Below are positions 28,049 to 37,146 of a stretch of 64,000 nucleotides of DNA, in pieces. The notes below the pieces were generated by a model, which made no database searches, had not been told where the DNA came from, and was given only the letters and a program-made list of their open reading frames with translations. Location of the stretch: the NCBI RefSeq assembly GCF_037969765.1, contig NZ_CP150207.1, positions 2,466,001-2,530,000 on the forward strand, in the 5' to 3' direction. A program made the position numbers and the translations under genes. How positions within the stretch are numbered: position 1 is the first letter of the stretch; each line of letters opens with the position of its first letter. Origin of the DNA: Paenibacillus sp. FSL W8-0186 (GTDB taxonomy: Bacteria; Bacillota; Bacilli; Paenibacillales; Paenibacillaceae).

Positions 28049-28635
28049 ATTGGCAGGGTAAAACGGTAGGCTATGCGATAACAGGTTCGCATTGTACGTT
28101 TGCTGAAGTAATGCCGCAAATCAAGCGCTTTGTCGACGAGGGAGCCAATGTGGTTCCAATAGTATCTCATACGGTATTAACGACGGATACCCGGTTTGGC
28201 AAGTCGGAAGATTGGCGGAGTCAGATGAAGGAGATAACGGGGAATGAAATAATTTCCTCCATTGTCGATGCTGAGCCGCTAGGGCCTACGAAGCTGCTGG
28301 ACGTTCTAGTTATTGCGCCATGCACCGGAACGACGACGAGCAAGCTTGCTAACGCGGTGACCGACAGTCCGGTATTGATGGCAGCGAAGGCCCAATTGCG
28401 TAATGGGCGCCCTGTCGTGTTGGCTGTATCAACGAATGACGGTCTTGGCTTCAACCTGGCTAATATCGCAAAATTAATCGTTGCTAAGAATATTTATTTC
28501 GTTCCTTTCGGACAGGATAATCCGACGGGCAAACCAAACTCCCTCGTGGCCAGAATGGAGCTCGTCCCCGAAGCAGCCTATGCCGCGCTGGAAGGTAAGC
28601 AATACCAGCCGCTGATTATTGAACGATTCAGATAA
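28045..28635 (+). CDS. dpaB: Dipicolinate synthase subunit B (flavoprotein)
   Basis: A 196-residue flavoprotein-like subunit. It begins GKTVGYAITGSHCTFAEV, where the Gly/Ser segment binds the flavin phosphate, and contains VIAPCTGTTTSKLANAVTDSP, the conserved active-site region of the family. The start is GTG 28045 in a GTGA overlap with dpaA. It is followed by the asd remnant and then dapG and dapA, reflecting the shared diaminopimelate/dipicolinate pathway. Confidence 0.95.
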   Translation: MNWQGKTVGYAITGSHCTFAEVMPQIKRFVDEGANVVPIVSHTVLTTDTRFGKSEDWRSQMKEITGNEIISSIVDAEPLGPTKLLDVLVIAPCTGTTTSKLANAVTDSPVLMAAKAQLRNGRPVVLAVSTNDGLGFNLANIAKLIVAKNIYFVPFGQDNPTGKPNSLVARMELVPEAAYAALEGKQYQPLIIERFR

Positions 28636-28688
28636 TGGATTCATATTAATTCACATATAGTACTTTTGGGGAAAGGAAGACGTACCGG

Positions 28689-28905
28689 ATGGCCCAACTA
28701 AATTAATTTTGTTGTGGCGGGAGCAGCAGGGGAGAGCTCGTACATGATCCGGCGAGAAGTAGGTATTCACGGACCGCTTGTGCCGTAATCCGGGTAATCA
28801 GCGTGGTTTGAACATGTGGATCGTATCCTCAACTTGATTTAAGGGAGTGTAGGAGCGCTGTTTAAACGCGTAAATTGCGCAGCACAAGCGTTACCGAGTT
28901 AAATA
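28689..28905 (+). pseudogene. asd: Remnant of aspartate-semialdehyde dehydrogenase gene
   Basis: The 340-base gap between dpaB and dapG holds a decayed asd. A start (ATG 28689) with an upstream purine-rich SD and MAQLN is broken by TAA at 28704. The shifted frame at 28705 reads NFVVAGAAGE, resembling the nucleotide-binding start of Asd. From 28763 another frame reads VFTDRLCRNPGNQRGLNMWIVS, matching the near-C-terminal Asd block (..RGLNMWIVSDNLLKG). Frameshifted pieces of the closing KGAAWNAVQIAE follow to about 28881. About 80 percent of the roughly 1.05 kb gene is gone through an internal deletion. In B. subtilis an intact asd lies in this exact place. The function must be supplied elsewhere. 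Confidence 0.82.
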
Positions 28906-28975
28906 GCAGAGAGGCAATTTAAGAACGACGGAATGAAGTACTGCTTTACTCCGCCATCATACTGGAGGAATATGC

Positions 28976-30199
28976 ATGCACATTATGGTGCAGAAGTTCG
29001 GCGGCACATCCCTCTCCTCTGCAGAAGCGAGGGAGCATGTCATTTCACACATTCGCCGGGAACTGGATAACGGCTACCGGCTTGTTGTTGTAGTATCGGC
29101 TATGGGCCGGAAGGGAGATCCCTATGCAACGGATACGCTGCTTGATCTGATCGAGCAGGCGGGGGGATCTCTTTCCTCGCGAGAACAGGATTTACTGCTG
29201 TGCTGCGGTGAAATCATATCCGCCAGCTTGCTCAGCAGTCTGCTGCAGCGCGAGGGTATTCTATCCACCGTACTGACGGGAGCTCAGGCAGGATTCAGAA
29301 CGGACAGCCAATTCGGCAATGCCCGCATTCTTGATGTTGTTCCCACCCGCGTGCTTGAGGAATTGGAGAACCGGAACGTCGTGATCGTGACGGGGTTCCA
29401 GGGACAGAACGTGAACGGTGAATTTACGACGTTGGGACGGGGCGGCAGCGACACTTCGGCTACGGCGCTGGGTGCGGCGCTGCATGCGGAAATGGTTGAT
29501 ATTTATACAGATGTCAACGGCATATTGACAGCCGACCCGCGCATTGTCGAGGATGCCAGGGCTCTGACGCATGTCAGTTATGCCGAAATCTGCAATATGG
29601 CCCATCAGGGAGCTAAGGTCATTCATCCTCGTGCAGTTGAGATTGCAATGCAGTCCGGCATACCCATTCGAGTCCGCTCCACGTTTTCGCAAAGCGAAGG
29701 GACACTGGTTGCCAATCCTGAAGGCATTAGAGATGTACAGACAGGGGTTGTCGACAGATATGTTACCGGAATAGCGTACGTCGGAAATGTAACCCAGATT
29801 ACGGTGCAATCTTCCGGACAATCTGAGGCGAATTTGCAGCTGCAGGTGTTCAAAGCAATGGCTGCACACGCGATCAGCGTCGATTTTATTAATGTAACCC
29901 CTTCGGGGGTCGTTTATACGGTATTTGACAATAATGCAGGGAAAGCGAAAGCGATTTTGGAATCAATGGGCTTCTCTCCCCGCATATTAAGCGGATGCGC
30001 TAAGGTGTCCGTCATCGGCGGCGGGATTAACGGGGTGCCGGGAATTATGGCTCAGATCGTTGAAGCACTAACCGAGCAGGGCATTCAAATATTGCAGTCT
30101 GCGGACTCAAATACGACGATATGGGTGCTCGTGAACAAAGAGGACATGGTACAGGCACTTAGGGCGCTGCACACCAAGTTCGAGCTTGCCCATCAGTGA
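28976..30199 (+). CDS. dapG: Aspartate kinase (DapG type)
   Basis: Phosphorylates aspartate, the first step towards diaminopimelate, lysine and DPA. The catalytic domain starts VQKFGGTSLSSAEA and has the aspartate/ATP-binding GRGGSDTSATALGAAL (about residues 160-175). Two ACT regulatory domains follow from about residue 265. The 407-residue length fits the diaminopimelate-sensitive aspartokinase I, DapG, of Bacillus. ATG 28976 has GGAGG 7 bases upstream; ATG 28982 is possible. The stop overlaps nothing, and dapA begins 23 bases after it. Confidence 0.95.
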   Translation: MHIMVQKFGGTSLSSAEAREHVISHIRRELDNGYRLVVVVSAMGRKGDPYATDTLLDLIEQAGGSLSSREQDLLLCCGEIISASLLSSLLQREGILSTVLTGAQAGFRTDSQFGNARILDVVPTRVLEELENRNVVIVTGFQGQNVNGEFTTLGRGGSDTSATALGAALHAEMVDIYTDVNGILTADPRIVEDARALTHVSYAEICNMAHQGAKVIHPRAVEIAMQSGIPIRVRSTFSQSEGTLVANPEGIRDVQTGVVDRYVTGIAYVGNVTQITVQSSGQSEANLQLQVFKAMAAHAISVDFINVTPSGVVYTVFDNNAGKAKAILESMGFSPRILSGCAKVSVIGGGINGVPGIMAQIVEALTEQGIQILQSADSNTTIWVLVNKEDMVQALRALHTKFELAHQ

Positions 30200-30222
30200 A
30201 TTATTTTAGAGGGGGATACAAC

Positions 30223-31098
30223 ATGGATTTCGGAAGATTGATTACGGCCATGGTAACTCCTTTCGATGACCAAGGGGTTATCGACTGGGAGCAGACGGCT
30301 AGGCTAATTGACTATTTGATCGATGAGCAGAAATCAGATGCTCTGGTCATTTGCGGTACGACGGGGGAATCACCAACACTAAGCGAAGAAGAGAAACTTT
30401 CTCTTTTCGAATTTGCCTTAAAACAAGCCAACGGGCGCTGCAAAATCATTGCCGGCACCGGGAGCAACAATACGGCAGAGTCCATTCAATTGACGGCGAA
30501 GGCAGAGAAGTGCGGCGTCGATGGTGTGCTGCTCGTCGCGCCATATTACAATAAGCCCAATCAAGAAGGCTTGTATCGCCATTTCGAAGCGATTGCCCGT
30601 TCGACGGAGCTTCCGGTCATGCTGTACAATGTACCAAGCCGTACGGTGATCGGCCTCACGGCTGAAACAACACTGCGCCTGGCCCAACTTCCAAATGTGG
30701 TTGCGACTAAAGAATGCGCATCTTTAGAGCAGGTGACCCAAATCGTTGCCGGTGCTCCTGAAGGCTTCAAAGTATATTCCGGGGACGATTCCGCGACCTT
30801 GCCGGCCATGTCTGTCGGCGCCTATGGCATCGTCAGCGTAGCCAGCCATATTATTGGCCATCAGATGAAGGAAATGATCGGAGCATTCTTGGATGGCCGA
30901 GTGGTCGAATCCGCCAAATTGCATCAGCGGCTGCTTCCGGTATTCAAAGGGCTGTTCGAATGTCCGCATCCGGTTCCAAACCCGGTTGCCGTTAAATATG
31001 CGCTAAACCAAACTGGTTTTGCCGTAGGCTCTGTACGTTTGCCGCTTGTACCGCCTACGGAAGCAGAGGCTGCGTTTATCCGCAATCTGCTCCCTTAA
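30223..31098 (+). CDS. dapA: 4-hydroxy-tetrahydrodipicolinate synthase
   Basis: Condenses aspartate semialdehyde with pyruvate, giving the branch metabolite for both lysine/cell wall and DPA. TIM-barrel aldolase of 291 residues. Signature motifs: ICGTTGESPTLSEEE, LLVAPYYNKPNQEG (catalytic Tyr), MLYNVPSRTV and VATKECA with the Schiff-base Lys. ATG 30223 is used, 7 bases after AGAGGGGG; a GTG at 30196 overlaps the end of dapG and has no SD. A perfect terminator follows. Confidence 0.97.
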   Translation: MDFGRLITAMVTPFDDQGVIDWEQTARLIDYLIDEQKSDALVICGTTGESPTLSEEEKLSLFEFALKQANGRCKIIAGTGSNNTAESIQLTAKAEKCGVDGVLLVAPYYNKPNQEGLYRHFEAIARSTELPVMLYNVPSRTVIGLTAETTLRLAQLPNVVATKECASLEQVTQIVAGAPEGFKVYSGDDSATLPAMSVGAYGIVSVASHIIGHQMKEMIGAFLDGRVVESAKLHQRLLPVFKGLFECPHPVPNPVAVKYALNQTGFAVGSVRLPLVPPTEAEAAFIRNLLP

Positions 31099-31130
31099 AG
31101 GAATAAGTTAAAAATGTGCTCTTCTTCCAG

Positions 31131-31164
31131 AAACCGATGCCCGCTTTGAGGCATCGGTTTTTTT
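31131..31164 (+). terminator. Terminator after dapA
   Basis: AAACCGATGCC and GGCATCGGTTT pair perfectly (11 bp) around an 8-base loop and run into T7. Confidence 0.95.
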
Positions 31165-31207
31165 GGTATTGCATAAGGTAACGTTAACTAGCTGTAAAGT
31201 GTTTGAC

Positions 31208-31237
31208 TTGTTTTTTGCCATTTTAATCATGTATAAT
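31208..31237 (+). promoter_or_regulatory. Candidate promoter for the RNase J gene
   Basis: TATAAT at 31232-31237 with TTGTTT 18 bases upstream (31208-31213). TTGACT at 31203-31208 is too far (23 bases). The leader to the start codon is about 85 bases. Confidence 0.5.
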
Positions 31238-31325
31238 GATTTCAAGTGACTGGGTGCGGTGATTTAAAAAAATTTAATGTTATCAAAATATACAACGTCC
31301 AAATAACTAGGAGGGTTAGATTCAC

Positions 31326-33005
31326 TTGTCCAAAAAAATGAATAATGATAAATTGACGATCTTTGCATTGGGCGGCGTAGCGGAAATCGGAAAGAACATG
31401 TACGTCGTTCAGTATGCCAATGACATCGTTGTAATTGATGCTGGCCTTAAATTTCCAGAAGAGGACATGCTTGGCATTGACATCGTCATTCCCGATATCA
31501 CTTACTTGACGGAGAACCGTGACAAAGTAAGAGGCATCGTGCTTACGCACGGGCATGAAGACCATATCGGCGGCTTGCCTTATGTACTCAAAAACTTGAA
31601 TGTTCCCGTATACGGAACCAAATTAACGTTAGGTCTGGTCGAGAACAAGCTGAAGGAAGCCGGCTTGCTGGGCGATACGAAGCGCGTGCTCATTCATGCC
31701 GACTCGGAAGTGCAGCTGGGGTCGACGCTTAAAGCGACATTCTTCAGAACAAATCACAGTATTCCTGATTCGGTTGGGGTGTGCATTGAAACGCCGGAAG
31801 GCAACGTAGTTCACACAGGTGACTTCAAATTTGATCATACTCCAGTCAATGATCAATTTGCTGATTTGCACCGCATGGGGGAAATCGGCAAGAAAGGGGT
31901 ACTAGCGCTTTTATCGGATAGTACGAATGCGGAGAAACCTGGTTTCACACCGTCGGAGAAAAATGTCGGCATCGTCCTGGATGATATCTTCCGCAAGGCT
32001 CAGCAGCGTGTCGTTGTTGCTACATTTGCTTCCAACGTGCACCGGATTCAACAGGTAATCGATGCGGCTTATTCGACGGACCGCAAGCTGACGATTATCG
32101 GACGCAGCATGGTTAACGTCGTGACGATTGCTTCGGAGCTCGGATATCTGAACGTCCCTGACGGCATTCTGATCGAGCCGGAAGAAGTAAACAAAATGGC
32201 TGCGGACCGCGTCGTCATTTTATGTACAGGCAGCCAAGGCGAGCCGATGTCGGCGTTAACACGCATGGCCCGTTCCACACATCGCAAGGTCGATATTTTG
32301 CCTGGGGATACGGTGATCATCGCAGCGACTCCTGTACCTGGTAACGAAAAATACGTGGGACGGACGATCGATGAACTGTTCCGGTTAGGCGCCGAGGTGA
32401 TTTACAGCGGCTCGAATTCCGGTGTTCACGTATCCGGCCATGGCAGCCAGGAAGAATTGAAATTAATGCTGAATTTGATGCGACCTAAATTTTTCATCCC
32501 CGTCCACGGGGAATACCGCATGCTGCGGAAGCATGCGCTGCTCGGAGAATCCGTCGGCGTTGACCCGGATAATATTTTTCTGCTCGATATTGGCGAGATG
32601 GTGGAAATCCAGAACGGCGTTGCTCGTAAGGCCGGTAAAGTTCCAGCAGGCAACGTTCTGATTGATGGCCTTGGAGTTGGCGACGTAGGTAATATCGTGC
32701 TTCGCGATCGTAAGCTCCTGTCTCAGGACGGCATTCTGGTCGTCGTCGTTACGCTGAGCAAGCAGGATGGAACAATCGTATCCGGTCCGGATATTATTTC
32801 CAGAGGTTTCGTATACGTAAGGGAGTCCGAGGGCCTGCTTGAAGAGGCGAACCGGATCGTCTCCAGCACGTTGGAGAAATTAATGAGCGAGAACGTTAAC
32901 GAATGGGCTTCGCTCAAGACCAATGTCAAGGATGCACTGGGACGCTTCCTCTATGAGCAAACCCGACGCAGACCGATGATATTGCCGATCATTATGGAAG
33001 TGTAA
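31326..33005 (+). CDS. rnjB: Ribonuclease J
   Basis: Metallo-beta-lactamase/beta-CASP RNase with 5'-exonuclease and endonuclease activity; 559 residues. The zinc motif LTHGHEDHIGGLPYV (HxHxDH) is complete at about residues 76-84. GDFKFDHTP and LLSDSTNAEKPG follow. The beta-CASP part is the middle third and a C-terminal dimerisation domain ends PMILPIIMEV. Position before tepA matches rnjB (ymfA) of B. subtilis, but, as I recall, B. subtilis RNase J2 has a degraded active site, while this one is intact. The gene symbol is by position only. TTG 31326 lies 10 bases after AGGAGGG. Confidence 0.93.
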   Translation: MSKKMNNDKLTIFALGGVAEIGKNMYVVQYANDIVVIDAGLKFPEEDMLGIDIVIPDITYLTENRDKVRGIVLTHGHEDHIGGLPYVLKNLNVPVYGTKLTLGLVENKLKEAGLLGDTKRVLIHADSEVQLGSTLKATFFRTNHSIPDSVGVCIETPEGNVVHTGDFKFDHTPVNDQFADLHRMGEIGKKGVLALLSDSTNAEKPGFTPSEKNVGIVLDDIFRKAQQRVVVATFASNVHRIQQVIDAAYSTDRKLTIIGRSMVNVVTIASELGYLNVPDGILIEPEEVNKMAADRVVILCTGSQGEPMSALTRMARSTHRKVDILPGDTVIIAATPVPGNEKYVGRTIDELFRLGAEVIYSGSNSGVHVSGHGSQEELKLMLNLMRPKFFIPVHGEYRMLRKHALLGESVGVDPDNIFLLDIGEMVEIQNGVARKAGKVPAGNVLIDGLGVGDVGNIVLRDRKLLSQDGILVVVVTLSKQDGTIVSGPDIISRGFVYVRESEGLLEEANRIVSSTLEKLMSENVNEWASLKTNVKDALGRFLYEQTRRRPMILPIIMEV

Positions 33006-33066
33006 TGAACAACTGTAAAAATAAGAAAAATTCATATATCTGACCTTTCGGGTCGGGCACACAGTC

Positions 33067-33126
33067 GCCCCTTCTCCTGCCGGCAATATTGGACGGTTTC
33101 TTGTAGGAGAGGGGGCTTTCTTTTTT
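33067..33126 (+). terminator. Terminator after the RNase J gene
   Basis: GCCCCTTCTCCT (33067-33078) pairs with AGGAGAGGGGGC (33105-33116) with one bulge, followed by TTTCTTTTTT. Confidence 0.88.
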
Positions 33127-33215
33127 GTTGCCGGCCTTGCATGAAGGCTGCTGGCCTAGGCATACTAACGACACGATGGATAATTACTGGCCAGCGCCGA
33201 AAGGAAGTGTCGAGG

Positions 33216-33977
33216 ATGAATGAGCAACATCACAAGCCAAGCTATACGGCGAACGACGCAGCGGAGCCTGCACCTGAAGTTCCAGGAGGGGAAAAGACGG
33301 CAGCCGCGGTCACCGAAACGATCCAGCAGCTAGGTCAGACCGCAGTGCCTGCGCCCGGGGAATCCAACGTGTATTGCTTGACGATCATAGGACAAATCGA
33401 AGGGCATCTTGTGCTGCCTCCGCAGAATAAAACGACCAAATATGAGCATTTGATTCCTCAATTGGTAGCAGCCGAGCAGAACCCTCGCATTGAAGGGATT
33501 TTAATTATTCTGAATACAGTAGGCGGTGATGTGGAAGCCGGATTGGCGATTGCGGAAATGATATCTTCGCTGTCCAAGCCGACCGTCACGGTGGTGATTG
33601 GCGGCGGACACAGCATCGGTGTGCCGATTGCCGTTGCTTCCGATTATTCGTTTATCGCCGAGAGTGCGACGATGACGATTCACCCCATCCGCATGACAGG
33701 GCTTGTGATCGGTGTGCCGCAAACGTTCGAGTATATCGAGAAAATGCAAGAGCGCGTCGTGCGATTTGTGACGGCCCACTCGCAAATCTCCGAGAATACG
33801 TTCAAGGAGCTCATGTTCAAGACCGGAGAGCTGAACCGTGATATCGGCACGGCTGTTGGAGGGAACGATGCGGTGAAGAACGGGCTGATTGATGGAATCG
33901 GGGGAATCGGCCAAGGACTAGCCAAGCTGAATGAACTGATCGAATCGCGGCGTGCGGGAGGAGGACTTACGCAATGA
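33216..33977 (+). CDS. tepA: ClpP-like translocation-enhancing protein TepA
   Basis: A 253-residue ClpP/SppA-fold serine protease-like protein. The first 50 residues are Ala/Pro/Glu-rich and probably disordered. The core has the nucleophile region [19 protein letters not shown] (Ser at about residue 132) and the His motif [10 protein letters not shown]. In B. subtilis TepA is reported to enhance protein export and aid spore formation. ATG 33216 is chosen (AAAGGAAG 8 bases upstream). The frame is open to 33141, but that part overlaps the terminator region. It overlaps the next gene by 4 bases. Confidence 0.92.
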   Translation: MNEQHHKPSYTANDAAEPAPEVPGGEKTAAAVTETIQQLGQTAVPAPGESNVYCLTIIGQIEGHLVLPPQNKTTKYEHLIPQLVAAEQNPRIEGILIILNTVGGDVEAGLAIAEMISSLSKPTVTVVIGGGHSIGVPIAVASDYSFIAESATMTIHPIRMTGLVIGVPQTFEYIEKMQERVVRFVTAHSQISENTFKELMFKTGELNRDIGTAVGGNDAVKNGLIDGIGGIGQGLAKLNELIESRRAGGGLTQ

Positions 33978-34207
33978 CTCATTATACGATTTTGCCGCAA
34001 GACGTTTATTGGAACTGGGACGACCAGGAAACGAAAGACAGCTATACGGAAATTGAACTCGGCGGCGTATTGATGCAGGTCAGGATGGAGCAGGACAATC
34101 GGGCAACGATTATCCGGCTGCTGCGCTGCTCTCTGGACGATTATCTAAATCCGGCCTATGCGCCTGGGCAGCAGGTTACGTTTATCCCAATTTTGCGCAA
34201 ATCATAA
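33974..34207 (+). CDS. YlzJ-like small protein
   Basis: A 77-residue acidic cytosolic protein, starting [13 protein letters not shown], resembling YlzJ, which follows tepA in B. subtilis. No catalytic motif, signal or membrane segment. It starts in an ATGA overlap with tepA, so it is co-translated with it. Function unknown in any organism I know. Confidence 0.85.
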   Translation: MTHYTILPQDVYWNWDDQETKDSYTEIELGGVLMQVRMEQDNRATIIRLLRCSLDDYLNPAYAPGQQVTFIPILRKS

Positions 34208-34235
34208 AGAGTCTATAGGTTGCCCCCAGTGATTA

Positions 34236-34244
34236 TGGTATAAT
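34236..34244 (+). promoter_or_regulatory. Extended -10 promoter for ftsK/spoIIIE
   Basis: TGGTATAAT at 34236-34244 is a perfect TGnTATAAT extended -10, with no clear -35 hexamer. Confidence 0.65.
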
Positions 34245-34268
34245 ATTCATCTAGGGGGTGATCTTCGT

Positions 34269-36974
34269 TTGGCGCGAAAAAAGAAGAAAAAAAAGGCAGC
34301 ACTGGGCAGTATGCTCAAGTATGAAATATATGGGATCATCCTGATTACGCTATCGATTATCGCCTTGTCCGGGGAGGCCGCAGTTGGCCGGACATTATCG
34401 AAGATGTCCGCACTTGTCCTGGGCAAGTTCTATTTCGTAATTCCATTGATCGGGATTTTCATTGGGCTCAGCGTGATGATAAGCCGCAAATGGCCGTCCC
34501 GCTGGAATACCCGCCGCACTGGAGCGCTGCTTGCCGTGCTGTCGCTGGTTTTGATGAGCACGATTTTTTCCATGGAGAAGAAGCTTGCTCCATCGGTGTC
34601 ATTATCGGCGGGAAATATTATGTCGCAAATTCATCATGATCTTCAAACCGCCTTGTTCGGTCCAACGCTTGAGGATACCGGGTTCAGCCTGCTCGGTCTC
34701 GATATCAGCGGAGGCTATGTCGGCGGGCTTGAATTTGCCCTGCTCTATTCTCTGTTCGGCATTGCAGGAGCGAAGCTGATCATGATCGTGATGATGGCGA
34801 TCAGTTTCATGCTGATTACTGGTCTGTCTTATGTCGATTTATTCCGGTTGATGCGTAAAAATGTAAGCGGAGTGGGGGCCGATTTCGGCCGGAAGCTCAG
34901 AATGCTGCGTCCTGTTCCCGTTAAAAGAGAGAAGCGGCCAGCTGAATCTCCGGATCGGGAAACCCGGTATGAGGATGAAACGGAGGAAGAGGAGGAGCTT
35001 CCTGCGTCCCCTAAGCAACAGAACAAGCCGGTATTTTTTCAGCTGTTTAACTTTAAGCCCCGTCCGAAGCAGACAGGCAGCTCTGGGGATTTCAGCGAGG
35101 AGTTGGAGGGGCAATTCGCGGAGGACGAGCCGTTACATACTTCCGGAGTGAATTGGAATGAACTCGATTATGCAGGCAGCAATGCTTCCGTTCCTGAAGG
35201 AGCGAGATTCGATCCTTACACCGGTGAACCGATTCTGCAGCGGAACGACCAGGCAGATGTCGGTCCCATTATTCGCGATTTCTTCGACAATATACAGCAT
35301 GAAGGACGCTCCGGCGAAAGTGAATCTGAAGCGGAGGAGCAGCAGTCTGGCGAATCGGAAGTCTGGCCGGATGCCTTAGCTTCCATAGAGGATTACAGCC
35401 CGCCGGAGCTGAACACAGCTGAGGCGGACGCCGTGGAAATGAATGCAATCTCCCATTCTGATGAGGAAAGTGCTGATACTTCTGGAGAGGGTAATCAAGA
35501 AGAAGGGGACAAGCCCGAAGAACCGGCACCTTCGCCGAAGCCGGCTCCCAAGCCGTATAAATTGCCGCCGTTCCGTCTGCTGTCCAAGCCGGCAGGCAGC
35601 GGCAAGTCCGGTGATCAGGCGGATTACAAGCAAACCGCTCGCAAACTGGAGGCGACACTGGAGAGCTTCGGGGTAAGGGCGCGCGTGCTGGAGGTTGTTC
35701 GCGGACCTGCCGTTACCCGGTATGAAATCCAACCGGACATCGGGGTCAAGGTGAGCCGGATCGTCAATTTGACGGACGATATCGCCTTGGCGCTTGCAGC
35801 GAAAGATATCCGCATGGAGGCCCCGATTCCCGGCAAATCGGCGATCGGCATCGAGGTGCCGAACAACGAGGTATCTCTCGTTACGATGCGGGAAGTGATG
35901 GAAACCCCGGTTTTCCAAGATGCTGAATCAAAATTGTCCATCGCCTTTGGGCGGGATATCTCGGGACAGACGATTGTAGGGAACCTGGCTAAAATGCCAC
36001 ACTTGCTCGTTGCCGGGGCAACAGGTTCTGGGAAATCGGTATGTATTAACGGTATCATTACCAGTATTCTATATAAAGCAAAGCCGGATGAAGTAAAGTT
36101 CATGATGGTCGATCCGAAAATGGTTGAGCTAAATGTCTACAACGGGATTCCTCATTTGCTAGCCCCGGTCGTCACCGATCCGAAGCGGGCGTCACTGGCC
36201 CTGAAGAAGATCGTAGTGGAAATGGAGAAACGCTATGAGTTGTTCTCCAAATCGGGCGCCCGCAATGTAGAAGGCTACAATCTGATGATGAAGGACAATC
36301 CGGAGGCCATTCTCCCGTACATTGTCGTGATCGTCGATGAGCTTGCCGATTTGATGATGGTCGCGGCGAACGATGTAGAGGATGCAATCGCCCGCCTGGC
36401 GCAAATGGCCCGGGCTGCGGGCATCCATCTTATTATCGCCACGCAGCGTCCGTCGGTGGATGTAATCACCGGCGTAATCAAAGCCAATATTCCATCCCGA
36501 ATCGCGTTTGGCGTATCCTCCCAGGTAGATTCCCGAACCATTCTGGATATGGCAGGGGCGGAGAAACTGCTCGGCAGAGGCGATATGCTGTTTATGCCGA
36601 TGGGAGCCTCGAAACCGATCCGCGTGCAGGGCGCCTTCATGAGTGATCAGGAGGTCGAAGCGATTGTAGGTTACGTCCGCGATCAAGGGCAGGCTGAATA
36701 TGACGAGAGCCTCGTCCCCGAGGTGGATGAAGAAATGCAGGAAATGGAAGAGGTCGTGGACGAATTGTTCGATCAGGCCGTACAGATCATCCTCGAAGCG
36801 AAGCAGGCCTCGGTTTCACTGCTGCAAAGGCGGATGCGCATCGGCTATACCCGTGCGGCGAGATTGATTGATTCGATGGAAGCGCGCGGCATCGTTGGTC
36901 CGTATGAAGGAAGCAAACCTAGGGAAGTACTGATCTCTTTGGAGCAGTTCAAGCTCGGGAAAGTATCTTCGTAA
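34269..36974 (+). CDS. ftsK: DNA translocase FtsK/SpoIIIE
   Basis: Septal motor that pumps chromosome into the forespore and clears DNA at division. The 901 residues comprise about four N-terminal membrane helices (residues 20-195), a long acidic Glu/Ser/Pro linker (about 215-435), the alpha/beta motor (Walker A GATGSGKS at about 582, Walker [14 protein letters not shown] at about 685) and the gamma winged-helix domain (about 835-895) that reads SRS/KOPS-type sites. B. subtilis SpoIIIE is about 787 residues, so the linker is expanded by over 100. The start is TTG 34269, 6 bases after AGGGGGTGA. It follows tepA-ylzJ as in B. subtilis. Confidence 0.94.
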   Translation: MARKKKKKKAALGSMLKYEIYGIILITLSIIALSGEAAVGRTLSKMSALVLGKFYFVIPLIGIFIGLSVMISRKWPSRWNTRRTGALLAVLSLVLMSTIFSMEKKLAPSVSLSAGNIMSQIHHDLQTALFGPTLEDTGFSLLGLDISGGYVGGLEFALLYSLFGIAGAKLIMIVMMAISFMLITGLSYVDLFRLMRKNVSGVGADFGRKLRMLRPVPVKREKRPAESPDRETRYEDETEEEEELPASPKQQNKPVFFQLFNFKPRPKQTGSSGDFSEELEGQFAEDEPLHTSGVNWNELDYAGSNASVPEGARFDPYTGEPILQRNDQADVGPIIRDFFDNIQHEGRSGESESEAEEQQSGESEVWPDALASIEDYSPPELNTAEADAVEMNAISHSDEESADTSGEGNQEEGDKPEEPAPSPKPAPKPYKLPPFRLLSKPAGSGKSGDQADYKQTARKLEATLESFGVRARVLEVVRGPAVTRYEIQPDIGVKVSRIVNLTDDIALALAAKDIRMEAPIPGKSAIGIEVPNNEVSLVTMREVMETPVFQDAESKLSIAFGRDISGQTIVGNLAKMPHLLVAGATGSGKSVCINGIITSILYKAKPDEVKFMMVDPKMVELNVYNGIPHLLAPVVTDPKRASLALKKIVVEMEKRYELFSKSGARNVEGYNLMMKDNPEAILPYIVVIVDELADLMMVAANDVEDAIARLAQMARAAGIHLIIATQRPSVDVITGVIKANIPSRIAFGVSSQVDSRTILDMAGAEKLLGRGDMLFMPMGASKPIRVQGAFMSDQEVEAIVGYVRDQGQAEYDESLVPEVDEEMQEMEEVVDELFDQAVQIILEAKQASVSLLQRRMRIGYTRAARLIDSMEARGIVGPYEGSKPREVLISLEQFKLGKVSS

Positions 36975-36999
36975 TAGCTCATACAGCTGATATATGGCG

Positions 37000-37033
37000 G
37001 CAGACCCTTGAGGGACAAGGGTCTGCTGTTTTA
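37000..37033 (+). terminator. Terminator after ftsK
   Basis: GCAGACCCTTG pairs perfectly with CAAGGGTCTGC (11 bp) around AGGGA, then TGTTTTAATTTT. Confidence 0.92.
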
Positions 37034-37067
37034 ATTTTGCTCTGCGAGAAAGGATTCTTTTTTGGAG

Positions 37068-37098
37068 TGCATAGGAAAGGGCGGCAGTAGTCATAATA
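37068..37098 (+). promoter_or_regulatory. Sigma-G (forespore) promoter of sleB
   Basis: TGCATA (37068-37073), an 18-base spacer, and CATAATA (37092-37098) match the forespore sigma-G consensus. It lies about 50 bases before sleB, which is a sigma-G gene in B. subtilis. Confidence 0.82.
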
Positions 37099-37146
37099 AG
37101 GTCATCCATCTATGTTAATCCACAAAAGAAAGGTAGAGCTAAACGT

